Shown piece after piece: positions 27,040-34,753 of a stretch of DNA of 64,000 nucleotides. Below the pieces are notes generated by a model that saw only the letters and a program-made list of their open reading frames with translations, was not told the origin of the DNA and did not search any database. The stretch lies in contig NZ_WJFD01000001.1 of assembly GCF_009647655.1 (NCBI RefSeq), positions 992,001 to 1,056,000 on the forward strand. The letters run 5' to 3'. Source of the DNA: Chitinophaga sp. SYP-B3965 (lineage in GTDB: Bacteria > Bacteroidota > Bacteroidia > Chitinophagales > Chitinophagaceae). The stretch's first letter is position 1. Each line of letters begins with the position of its first letter. The translations under genes were made by a program, and so were the position numbers.

Positions 27040-27789
27040 CTACCAGCCTGTGGCAAAGAGCCTCCTGGCCCCCTTTATTCCACAGTGCTGATACTGCTGA
27101 TAAGCCTGTGCTACCTTTTCATGGGTCAGCGCAGGCTTTTCCTTTAGCAGCCAGCTGTCTATCATTGCATCCAGTGTATAAGCTTCCGGGGACATGAGAT
27201 GCGTGGTCCAGATCAGCGGGTTAGCGCCTGTTCTGCGAATGGGTTCTGAGAAGTAGGACTTACTCGCGCATGCAAAGATCGCTACATCACGGGGGCGATC
27301 ATCTGCTTTTTCAGGATAAGCCGGCAGCGCTGCATCCATGAGTCCATTGTGTCCTACAAAACAGATCAGCCTGGCATCTCCGCCTGCATGCAAGGTATCC
27401 TTATCCAATGGAATGGGAGTACGGTTCCGGCCTGCTGCGTATTGCAGAAAAGAGGTGATCGTCTCTTTCATGCGGGCGCCGTCATAAGCATCGGCCACCA
27501 GGTAAACGCCCGGTGTGCGGTGTTTAAAAACAAGGCGCTCATGAATATAGGGAGCCGGTTGTTTGATCAGTTTAATGAGTTGCCAGTCCGGCTGTTTTTT
27601 CAGGAATGTTTTCACCCCATAACCGCATCCCCAGTAAAGATTATTGGCGGGGTCCTGCCCGTTGCCTATTTTGGCTGGTACGGGAACAATGCCCTGGTAT
27701 TTGTTGTCGCAAAGCGCTACCAGTACGTGAATGGTAACAGGGGGAGCATAGTTCCCGAAGGTACTGAGGAGGAGGAGCAGGAAGTTCAT
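27040..27789 (-). CDS. Exported protein with possible caspase-like (clan CD) His/Cys dyad
   Basis: A 249-aa protein with a hydrophobic N-terminus (MNFLLLLLSTFGN) that looks like a signal peptide. It has two telling blocks: a hydrophobic strand then His in ARLICFVGHNGLMD (H147), and a second hydrophobic strand then Ala-Cys in VAIFACASKSYF (C174). This order (hydrophobic-His-x-Gly, 25-30 residues, hydrophobic-Ala-Cys) is the signature of clan CD cysteine peptidases (caspase, gingipain, legumain, CHAT). The Gly after His is shifted by one (HNG rather than HG). An earlier strand GVYLVADAYDGARMKETITS fits the first caspase-like strand. The start at 27789 is chosen because the longer frame to 27846 adds only a short charged lead. 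Function unknown; it is divergent from the bestrophin gene. Confidence 0.55.
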   Translation of the reverse strand: MNFLLLLLSTFGNYAPPVTIHVLVALCDNKYQGIVPVPAKIGNGQDPANNLYWGCGYGVKTFLKKQPDWQLIKLIKQPAPYIHERLVFKHRTPGVYLVADAYDGARMKETITSFLQYAAGRNRTPIPLDKDTLHAGGDARLICFVGHNGLMDAALPAYPEKADDRPRDVAIFACASKSYFSEPIRRTGANPLIWTTHLMSPEAYTLDAMIDSWLLKEKPALTHEKVAQAYQQYQHCGIKGARRLFATGW

Positions 27790-27864
27790 ATGTTTACCAG
27801 ATGCAGAAATGCTGTTTTTACATACTTTTTGCTGTAATTTCATCACGATCTTAAATCTTTCAAT

Positions 27865-28866
27865 ATGTATACAAACCGGACCCTGAAGCTACAGCATGTT
27901 TTACCACGTCATTACATTCAGTTGTTGATACACTTCACGCCAATGACCGTGGCGTATGTGTTGTATGTGGTATTAGGTTATAAAGAAGCAATTATCCCGC
28001 TTTTGCCGATCGGCGTAATAGGCACCGCCGTTGCTTTTTATGTAGGCTTTAAAAACAATTCATCATACGACAGATTGTGGGAGGCGCGCAGGTTGTGGGG
28101 AAGCATTACCAATGCCAGTAGGGTATGGGCTGCCATGGTGCTTGATTTGGCCGGTAATAACGGGAACGAAGAGGTGAGAGCGATGGCACGTCACATGGTA
28201 ATGCGGCACATAGGCTGGTGTAATGCCCTCAGGATGCAGCTGAGACGCAATAAGGTATGGAGTGAAAAGTACTATCAAAGCTATATATCAAGCACACAGT
28301 ATAAGTCCGGCCAGGACTATGGAACGATGATGCAGGAAACACTGGATAAGTTTTGCGGCGCCGGTGAAAGAGAATACGTCATTAGTAAGCTGAATCCCGC
28401 TACACACCTGTTGCATCTGCAAAGCAGGGATATAAAACATTTAAAGCAGCAAGGCGTGATCGACAATATAGAACATGCCAATCTCACCAATGTGATTACG
28501 GATCTGTACAACCAGCAGGGCGGCTGCGAGCGGATAAAGAATTATCCGTTCCCAAGGCAGTATGCTGTTTTCAGCCGTGTGTTCGTAGATATTTTTATCG
28601 TGCTTTTACCATTTGGACTGATTGCAGAAATAACACGCCATACACCAAACGCCCAATGGCTTTTGTTTCCGGTTTGTTTCATTGTAAACTGGGTGTTCAA
28701 TGCCATGGAAGCAGTAGGCGACCTGAGCGAAAATCCTTTCGAGAACGCATTGACGGATATTCCCATGAGTTCCATTTGCCGTAATATTGAAATTGATCTG
28801 CGGGAAATGATGGATGATAAAGAAGTGCCGGAAAGACTTGTGCCGGTTGATGGTGTTTTAATGTAG
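27865..28866 (+). CDS. Bestrophin-family ion channel
   Basis: A 333-aa membrane protein matching bacterial bestrophins (RFP-TM/UPF0187): early helices HYIQLLIHFTPMTVAYVLYV and then FYVGFKNNSSYDRLWEARRL followed by WGSITNASRVWA, where the NSSYDRLWEAR-type stretch is conserved. Later membrane segments are VFSRVFVDIFIVLLPFGLIA and LFPVCFIVNWVFNAMEAVGD, with conserved Glu-Asn-Pro-Phe and TDIPMSSICRNIEIDL near the end. Bestrophins form pentameric anion or cation channels in the inner membrane. The upstream gene is divergent; no partner gene is obvious. Confidence 0.85.
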   Translation: MYTNRTLKLQHVLPRHYIQLLIHFTPMTVAYVLYVVLGYKEAIIPLLPIGVIGTAVAFYVGFKNNSSYDRLWEARRLWGSITNASRVWAAMVLDLAGNNGNEEVRAMARHMVMRHIGWCNALRMQLRRNKVWSEKYYQSYISSTQYKSGQDYGTMMQETLDKFCGAGEREYVISKLNPATHLLHLQSRDIKHLKQQGVIDNIEHANLTNVITDLYNQQGGCERIKNYPFPRQYAVFSRVFVDIFIVLLPFGLIAEITRHTPNAQWLLFPVCFIVNWVFNAMEAVGDLSENPFENALTDIPMSSICRNIEIDLREMMDDKEVPERLVPVDGVLM

Positions 28867-28874
28867 TATTTTAA

Positions 28875-28982
28875 AACAACAGTAGTCCCGATTTGATCGT
28901 TTATGGTGGTGTAACGTTTGCGGCATCACTGCTGGAAAATGATCTGGTAGATGACCTTTGTTTCCTGGTAAAATATCATTAA
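28875..28982 (+). pseudogene. Remnant of a dihydrofolate reductase/RibD-like gene
   Basis: A 35-codon open stretch in the gap after the bestrophin gene reads PDLIVYGGVTFAASLLENDL and VDDLCFLVKYH before a TAA at 28980. Hydrophobic-Gly-Gly-x-x-x-hydrophobic followed by Leu-x-Asp-x-Leu is the typical C-terminal core of the DHFR/RibD-C family (YGGxxxxxxLxxxxLVDE). Neither the N-terminal part nor the final strands are present, and no start codon fits, so this looks like a gene relic. It lies directly before the small membrane protein at 29009. Confidence 0.6.
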
Positions 28983-29008
28983 GCTGTGTATCTTACCCAA
29001 AAAAAACG

Positions 29009-29350
29009 ATGGAAACACAGCCGAGCTGGAACAAATCTATTCTTTACGGATTATTATGCCTTGCCGGTGGCATTGCTTTTATCTGGTACTTTATCTGGCG
29101 CCCCCTGGAGGCCATGGCGCAGAAGCAGGATAACTTAAGCTATTCTTTGAAAGGTGTGGGCATAGGGCCTTTTTTAGTAGTGTTTGGCCTTTATCTGCTG
29201 ATATTACGGCCGCCCAATTTAAAGCCTGATCAGATGTCGAAAAATCAGCGTGTAGTCTATTGGGTGATGATCGGGTTATCTATTGTATTGGGTATAGTTG
29301 CATTCATGTGGTTTAAACACCGGGCAACGGAATTGGGATATAGTGTTTAA
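29009..29350 (+). CDS. Small three-helix membrane protein, unknown
   Basis: A 113-aa protein with three hydrophobic segments (about 11-29, 49-66 and 84-101), joined by charged loops (RPLEAMAQKQD; RPPNLKPDQMSKNQR). The ATG at 29009 follows an A-rich stretch typical of Bacteroidota starts; the frame upstream runs into the DHFR relic. It ends 9 bp before the GH43 gene and may be co-transcribed with it. I do not recognise a family. Confidence 0.6.
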   Translation: METQPSWNKSILYGLLCLAGGIAFIWYFIWRPLEAMAQKQDNLSYSLKGVGIGPFLVVFGLYLLILRPPNLKPDQMSKNQRVVYWVMIGLSIVLGIVAFMWFKHRATELGYSV

Positions 29351-29359
29351 AATTAAATA

Positions 29360-30817
29360 ATGAAATTAAGATTCTTTACTTTCTTATACTGCCTGTTAAA
29401 ATGCTCCCTGTTACAAGGGCAAACCATCGCAGGTGATCTGGCGGACCCATCTATAATAAAGGTGGATAGTGTGTATTATGCAACAGGTACCTCTTCAGAA
29501 TGGGCGCCTTATTTCCCTATCTACAAATCTTCCAATCTTAAAGACTGGCAGCAGACAGGGTATGTTTTTGATAAAGCTCCTGCATGGACAGTTGGCTCTT
29601 TCTGGGCGCCTGAGTATTATAAGATCGGAAACACCTATTACATTTATTACACAGCAAGACGGAAATCAGATAACCGTTCTTATATCGGCGTAGCCACTTC
29701 TCCTTATCCGGATCATGGTTTTACAGATCATGGCGTGATCATTGAACATGGAAAGGAAGCTATCGATGCCTTTATCTTTAACGATGGAGGCCAGCTTTAC
29801 ATCACCTTCAAGGCATATGGACTGGATGACAGACCCATTGAGCTGCTAGGCGCCAAATTATCTGCAGACGGACTCAAAACTGAAGGGGAATTTTTCTCCA
29901 TCCTGAAAGACACCAGCCGTGCGGGTATGGAAGGGCAAAGCATCCTGAAAATGAATAATTACTATTACCTGTTCTACTCAGCCGGCAACTGCTGCGGGCA
30001 GGGATGCAGTTATTCCGTTAATGTAGGCCGGTCTGCCAGCTTCAAAGGCCCGTATCAGTTATTTGATGGCAATCCGATCCTTAGTGAGAACGATACATGG
30101 AAATGTATGGGGCATGGAACTTTTGTTGACAACAAATATTACCTGCATCACGCGTACAATAAAAAGAGTACTGTATTTACCGGGCGGGAAGGATTACTGG
30201 CAGAACTGATCTACCAGGAATACACCGGCTGGCCTTTACTCAAAACAATAACACACAATAACAAAGCAGATCTCAATGATCCATTTGATGGACGTAAGCT
30301 GGCTAATTATTGGCAATGGGATTTCCGGCATTCTACTCCTTCTTATCAACTGCAGAAAGGGATGCTTCGTTTATCAGGAAAGCAAACAAAAGATAATCCC
30401 ACCGGCATTGTATTAACGGTAAGGCCTACATCAGATAACTTTGATATCAGCACCAGTGTTGTTAACCGGAACAAAGCCCTTAAAGGATTGACCATTTATG
30501 GTGATGTAAATGCTGCGATAGGAATTGGGGTTGAAGGTGATAGTGTTAAAGTATGGAAGATGGAGAAGAAACAAAGGGTAATTATTAAAGCAGCGCTGGT
30601 ACCACCATCTGATATCGGGTTGAAAATTAGCATGTCTCCAAACAGGACCTGCAACTTTTTCTATCAGGCAGGCAATGCTACATGGACTGAACTGGCTTCA
30701 GGCGTAGAAACCGGATCTTTACCACAGTGGGACAGGAGTCCTCGTTTGGGATTGCATTACAGCGGTAATGAAAAAGATAAAGCGGAGTTTTCTTTTTTCA
30801 GGCTGGAGAATAAATAA
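29360..30817 (+). CDS. Exported glycoside hydrolase family 43 protein
   Basis: A 485-aa protein with a signal peptide ending LLQGQ. A five-bladed beta-propeller of GH43 type has the general base in ADPSIIKVD (D29), a pKa-setting Asp in AIDAFIF (D136), and the likely general acid in GMEGQSI (E191). FWAPEYY and YYIYYTA are typical propeller strands. From about residue 310 a second beta-sandwich domain begins (DLNDPFDGRKLANYWQW ... FDISTSVVNRNKAL), like the C-terminal xylosidase module. GH43 enzymes cut arabinose or xylose linkages from plant polysaccharides. It has no SusCD neighbour, so it works outside the PUL at 41-54 kb. Confidence 0.9.
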   Translation: MKLRFFTFLYCLLKCSLLQGQTIAGDLADPSIIKVDSVYYATGTSSEWAPYFPIYKSSNLKDWQQTGYVFDKAPAWTVGSFWAPEYYKIGNTYYIYYTARRKSDNRSYIGVATSPYPDHGFTDHGVIIEHGKEAIDAFIFNDGGQLYITFKAYGLDDRPIELLGAKLSADGLKTEGEFFSILKDTSRAGMEGQSILKMNNYYYLFYSAGNCCGQGCSYSVNVGRSASFKGPYQLFDGNPILSENDTWKCMGHGTFVDNKYYLHHAYNKKSTVFTGREGLLAELIYQEYTGWPLLKTITHNNKADLNDPFDGRKLANYWQWDFRHSTPSYQLQKGMLRLSGKQTKDNPTGIVLTVRPTSDNFDISTSVVNRNKALKGLTIYGDVNAAIGIGVEGDSVKVWKMEKKQRVIIKAALVPPSDIGLKISMSPNRTCNFFYQAGNATWTELASGVETGSLPQWDRSPRLGLHYSGNEKDKAEFSFFRLENK

Positions 30818-30819
30818 AA

Positions 30820-30852
30820 ATGGCTGTAGACCTTTCCCGGATCTACAGCCAT
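30820..30852 (-). terminator. Terminator for the siderophore-receptor gene
   Basis: An 11-bp perfect stem ATGGCTGTAGA/TCTACAGCCAT (30820-30830 with 30842-30852). On the minus strand the stem is followed by TTTTTATTTA, as for a rho-independent terminator. It lies in the short gap between two convergent genes and may act both ways. Confidence 0.75.
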
Positions 30853-30856
30853 CTTG

Positions 30857-33187
30857 CTAAAATTTAAATGCAATGCTTGCCAGGAAGTTCAGCTGCTTCT
30901 GCGGCGTTCCACCCGGATTCCAGTATTGCTGATCCAGCAGGTTGTTGCCTTTTAAAGACAATCTGTACTTAGGCTGATCGTAAAATACCGTAGCATTCAG
31001 CAGGGTATAAGCCGGCAGCACAAAAACGTTGGTGGATTCAAACCAGGAATCGCTTACGTAGTTTCCGCCAATGCCCAGGCCCAGTCCTTTTTTAGTCGTA
31101 TAGCTCACCCAGATATTGGCCACGTTTTGAGGGCTGGCCGTTATAAACTTGCCTTCCAGGGCGGGAGATGCTTTGGTGTATTTGTTTTCATTAAAGGCGT
31201 AACCGGCAATGATATTCAAACCAGGGATCGGGTTGGCGATCACTTCCGCTTCAAAACCTTTGCTGTTTTGCGTACCATTTTGCACCGTAAAGTTCTTGCC
31301 GTCTATTACTTCCGTACGCGTAGAATTGCTCACAGAAATGTTGTAGTAGCTTAAAGAACCATTCAGTTTACCATCCAGGATATCCACTTTCACACCACCT
31401 TCCCATTGATTGCCGAATTGGGGATCCAATACCAAAACAGTATTGTCTGGTTGTGTTACGGGTGCCAGGTTCACGAAACCATTCATATAGTTACCAAAGA
31501 GGGATACCTTATCTTTTACTACCTGGTACACCAGGCCAAACTTGGGCGACAGGGAATTCTGCTGATATTCTCCGGTATATTTACCGGTAGCAATGGCATA
31601 CTGGCCTTTGGTGGAATAACGGTCTGTCCGTAAACTCAGCATGGCCATCAGGGTAGGCGTGATGTTAAATACATCAGAAATATAGGCGCTGTAGTTATAA
31701 GCTTTGGTGGTAGAGCCGGCAAAACCTCTCTGATAGGAGAGTGCATTGATCTTTTCTGCGCTGATGTCTGGCAGGGGTTGGTTAATGTTTACTTTGTCAT
31801 ATGGTACCGTAACACGGTACAACTCATTGTAGTTATAATTGTAGTCGAGCCCTATCACCACCCTGTTCCGGAAAGAACCAATATGAAAATCCCCGATGAA
31901 GTTCTGTTGTACCTGGATGTTACCGAAGGTTTCCGGCGTTTGGTTCCGTACCGTGCGTGCAAGGGTGGAGTCATTCACCATGGATAAGGTGGTCCAGAGC
32001 AGGTCTTTGTAGAATCCGTCTGAGTACAGGTAGTTTGTCTGCGAGGTCCATTCATCAGAGAGTTTGTATTCCATCTGTGCCTGGATATTGTTGATGCCGT
32101 TGGAAATGTCTACACCGCTATTGATATAAGAGCGGTTGTAATCTATCGGCAGGTCTTTAAAGTTCCTGGCAGTTACTTTGCTCATGGAGTCTATCGCAAA
32201 GGAAGTGGTGGTATAATTGCCGCGTGTAACATCTATATCGAGGGAGAACTTCAGTTTGTCGTTCACCTGGTAAGTAATGGAGGGAGCAATGGTGTAGTTC
32301 TTTGCATATCCCTGGTCCTGGAAAGAGCCTTCGCTTTGTGCGGCGGCATTTAACCGGAATAAGAGGGTTTTGTCTTTGTTTAATGGTGTGTTTACGTCTG
32401 CAGTAACGCGGCCAAATTTGAAGCTGCCGCCTGTGAAGCCTACTTCACCACCAAAACTATCATAAGGTTTTTTGGTCACGTAGTTGAAAACACCGCCGAA
32501 GGTAACGTTGCGGTTGCTGCCGAACAAAGTGCCGGAAGGTCCTTTGATCACTTCCACGCGTTCCAGCATGATAGGGTTGAGGGGAACGATGGCACTGGTG
32601 ACCATGCCGTTGCGCATACCCATACCATTGGAGAAACCGCGTATGGTCATGCCCTGTGAGCCGCCTGCTGCAAAGTTAGGTACAGCACCGGGGATATTCC
32701 TGTAGAGGTCTGTACGTTCCGTGATCAGTTGCTCTTCTATCAATGCCTTGCCGGCCACTGAATATACCTGTGGATTTTCCAGGTTCCTGATCGGCAAACG
32801 CGCAATCTGTTCGCTTTCTTTACGGGCAAATTTATTACGGCCGCTGGTGATGCTGATCTCTTTTAGCTGGGTGCTGGATACTTCCAGTTGTAAAGTGATG
32901 GTAGTCACTTTATTCTTTTCCACGGTTACATCCTGCAAGAGGGGTTTGTAACCTATGAGGGAAACTTCCAGCTGATGCTGGCCTGCGGCCAGCCTGGAAA
33001 TGGTAAAAGTGCCGTCATCATTCGAAAAGATGGTTCTGTGGGCGCTTTTTATGACGATGGTCACTGCTGCAGCAGGCCTGTTATCGCTGGTGGTTATTTT
33101 ACCTTTAACAGTTCCAAAATCGTTTTCATTTGCAAAACTGCATAAAGGCAGTAACAGGAAGATAAATAGTACAATCTGCTTCATCAT
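30857..33187 (-). CDS. TonB-dependent siderophore-type receptor
   Basis: A 776-aa protein with signal peptide MMKQIVLFIFLLLPLCSFAN. A carboxypeptidase-regulatory-like N-domain (about 25-105) precedes a plug (about 120-245; YRNIPGAVPNFAAGGSQG, MTIRGFSNGMGMRNGMV, VEVIKGPSGTLFG). The 22-stranded barrel has motifs of the siderophore receptor family (IAPSITYQVNDKLKFSLDID; SPKFGLVYQVVKDKVSLFGN; YMNGFVNLAPVTQPDN) and ends LASIAFKF. Siderophore receptors of this class take up iron chelates, but no biosynthesis or ferric reductase gene is nearby. The start is set at the MMKQ pair; the upstream frame adds 25 charged residues unlikely to be a signal. Confidence 0.85.
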   Translation of the reverse strand: MMKQIVLFIFLLLPLCSFANENDFGTVKGKITTSDNRPAAAVTIVIKSAHRTIFSNDDGTFTISRLAAGQHQLEVSLIGYKPLLQDVTVEKNKVTTITLQLEVSSTQLKEISITSGRNKFARKESEQIARLPIRNLENPQVYSVAGKALIEEQLITERTDLYRNIPGAVPNFAAGGSQGMTIRGFSNGMGMRNGMVTSAIVPLNPIMLERVEVIKGPSGTLFGSNRNVTFGGVFNYVTKKPYDSFGGEVGFTGGSFKFGRVTADVNTPLNKDKTLLFRLNAAAQSEGSFQDQGYAKNYTIAPSITYQVNDKLKFSLDIDVTRGNYTTTSFAIDSMSKVTARNFKDLPIDYNRSYINSGVDISNGINNIQAQMEYKLSDEWTSQTNYLYSDGFYKDLLWTTLSMVNDSTLARTVRNQTPETFGNIQVQQNFIGDFHIGSFRNRVVIGLDYNYNYNELYRVTVPYDKVNINQPLPDISAEKINALSYQRGFAGSTTKAYNYSAYISDVFNITPTLMAMLSLRTDRYSTKGQYAIATGKYTGEYQQNSLSPKFGLVYQVVKDKVSLFGNYMNGFVNLAPVTQPDNTVLVLDPQFGNQWEGGVKVDILDGKLNGSLSYYNISVSNSTRTEVIDGKNFTVQNGTQNSKGFEAEVIANPIPGLNIIAGYAFNENKYTKASPALEGKFITASPQNVANIWVSYTTKKGLGLGIGGNYVSDSWFESTNVFVLPAYTLLNATVFYDQPKYRLSLKGNNLLDQQYWNPGGTPQKQLNFLASIAFKF

Positions 33188-33304
33188 TGACCGGAATTTT
33201 GCGCAAAGGTGAGGCAGGAAGAGAGGAATATGTTTTCGTAATCCGGAATTCCTTTTACGCAAAGCGGAAAAAAACGAATGAGAGATGTATCTTGATCAAA
33301 AAAA

Positions 33305-34249
33305 TTGAAGCCATCAAGATTCAGGACCCTGTTAATTGGGTTGACCGCAGGTGTAGCCTATGCTTTTCTTACCATGTGGCTCGTATCCTTCAGTCACTTT
33401 AATGTTTCTGTTACGTATATTTTTATATTGCCGGTAGTTCTTGGCGCTATTCCGGTAATGCTTTCAACAAAGGAACAGCTTCAATCCTATAAGATTTATT
33501 TATTGCTACCATGGGGGATTGTGATGACCTTTTTCTTCCTTTGTTTTGCTTTTAATTTTGACGGCATGCTTTGCCTGATCGTTATTGTTGGCCCGTTTTT
33601 GTTAGTAGGCTCGCTTGCAGGATTTCTGGCCCGGTTGGGCAGACTGAAAGACGAAGGGAAAGGAACAAAATTATATGCTTCGCTATTACTGCCTTTCCTT
33701 GTTCTTCTAATAGAAACAAACTTCCAGGCTGCAGATAAGTTCAATACGGTTACCACAACCATTGAAGTGAATGCTGACAAAGCAGTGGTTTGGGAAAATG
33801 TAAAGAATGTAAAAGATATTAAACCGGGAGAAATAACTACGCATGTTGTGCATTTAATGGGTGTACCCAAACCATTAAACGGCGAGCTTGACAGGGAAGG
33901 ACCAGGTGGCATCAGAAGTATCACCTGGGAGAAAGGCATTAAATTCCAGGAGATCATTACTTCCTGGGATGAAGGGAATGGATTTGCCTATGATATCAAC
34001 GTTGATCCTGCTTCTATTCCACCAACTAGCCTTGATGAACATGTGATGATAGGCGGAAGATACTTTGATGTAGTAGCAGGCAGTTATAAAATTGATCAGA
34101 TCAGCGAAGGAAAGACGCTAATCACCCTCACTTGTAAATACCGGGTAACAACGACTTTAAACTGGTATAGCAGTTTGTGGGCGGACTATCTGCTGAATGA
34201 TTTCAATGAAATGATCCTTGAGGTAATTAAAAAGAGGTCTGAAGAATAG
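33305..34249 (+). CDS. Membrane protein fused to a C-terminal SRPBCC (polyketide cyclase-like) domain
   Basis: A 314-aa protein. Four hydrophobic segments occupy about 1-150 (TLLIGLTAGVAYAFLTMWLV; YIFILPVVLGAIPVML; IYLLLPWGIVMTFFFLCFAF; LCLIVIVGPFLLVGSLAGFL). From about 155 onward a START/SRPBCC-type domain follows: NTVTTTIEVNADKAVVWENV, DREGPGGIRSITWEKG, and ITLTCKYRVTTTLNWYSSLW. The frame has no ATG before residue 24; a TTG at 33305 is the only upstream start that keeps the first membrane helix, so a TTG start is proposed. SRPBCC domains bind hydrophobic ligands; a membrane-tethered one suggests lipid handling. The receptor gene at 33187 is divergent. Confidence 0.65.
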   Translation: MKPSRFRTLLIGLTAGVAYAFLTMWLVSFSHFNVSVTYIFILPVVLGAIPVMLSTKEQLQSYKIYLLLPWGIVMTFFFLCFAFNFDGMLCLIVIVGPFLLVGSLAGFLARLGRLKDEGKGTKLYASLLLPFLVLLIETNFQAADKFNTVTTTIEVNADKAVVWENVKNVKDIKPGEITTHVVHLMGVPKPLNGELDREGPGGIRSITWEKGIKFQEIITSWDEGNGFAYDINVDPASIPPTSLDEHVMIGGRYFDVVAGSYKIDQISEGKTLITLTCKYRVTTTLNWYSSLWADYLLNDFNEMILEVIKKRSEE

Positions 34250-34258
34250 TAGTTTTTT

Positions 34259-34753
34259 TTATTTACCCACCTTTACGAGTTTCTTTGTAATGATGGCATT
34301 GTTATCAAGATTGCTGATCGTGACCATATAGGCCCCCGCTGTAAACGTCAGCGATCTTAAGATATACTGCATCTGCCCGCTGCTGTAACTGATCTTCTCT
34401 GAATAGATCAGCTGACCAAGTGTATTGGTAACCACGACCTGCAGGCGTGCCGGTGCTTCCAGTGAAAATTCAATGTATGTATTACCGGCAGTGGGGTTGG
34501 GGTACATCACGAGATAAGGGAAATTGATACCTGATGGCAATGCCACCAGCCTTGGTTGATGAAACCCCTGCGTCAGTAATAACTCCCCGTTATCGATAGA
34601 CGTTACTACCGCTTCGCCTACTGTATATTCGATCTGTATATCACTGGTGGTGGCAGCATGACCTGTTGTACCCACTACCTCACGTTCCCTGCTTTGTGCC
34701 ATCGTTACAGTGCTGCAAAAAAGCAATAGTATGATGTTATTGAATACCCGCAT
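34259..34753 (-). CDS. Small exported protein with T9SS type A sorting domain
   Basis: A 164-aa protein: signal peptide (ending TVTMAQ), a short N-terminal part with [14 protein letters not shown] and [13 protein letters not shown] (a common spacer in these proteins), then a C-terminal sorting domain about 85-164 ([17 protein letters not shown] ... [11 protein letters not shown] ... GAYMVTISN ... TKKLVKVGK). This is the Por-secretion type A CTD; apart from the spacer there is almost no mature domain. It overlaps the upstream OmpA/collagen gene by 17 bp (34737-34753), so the two are tightly coupled. Confidence 0.85.
   Translation of the reverse strand: MRVFNNIILLLFCSTVTMAQSREREVVGTTGHAATTSDIQIEYTVGEAVVTSIDNGELLLTQGFHQPRLVALPSGINFPYLVMYPNPTAGNTYIEFSLEAPARLQVVVTNTLGQLIYSEKISYSSGQMQYILRSLTFTAGAYMVTISNLDNNAIITKKLVKVGK

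Noticed and set aside
29360..30817. GH43 gene as part of the SusCD locus
   Set aside because: It is more than 10 kb away, on the other strand, with unrelated genes between; no SusCD pair beside it.
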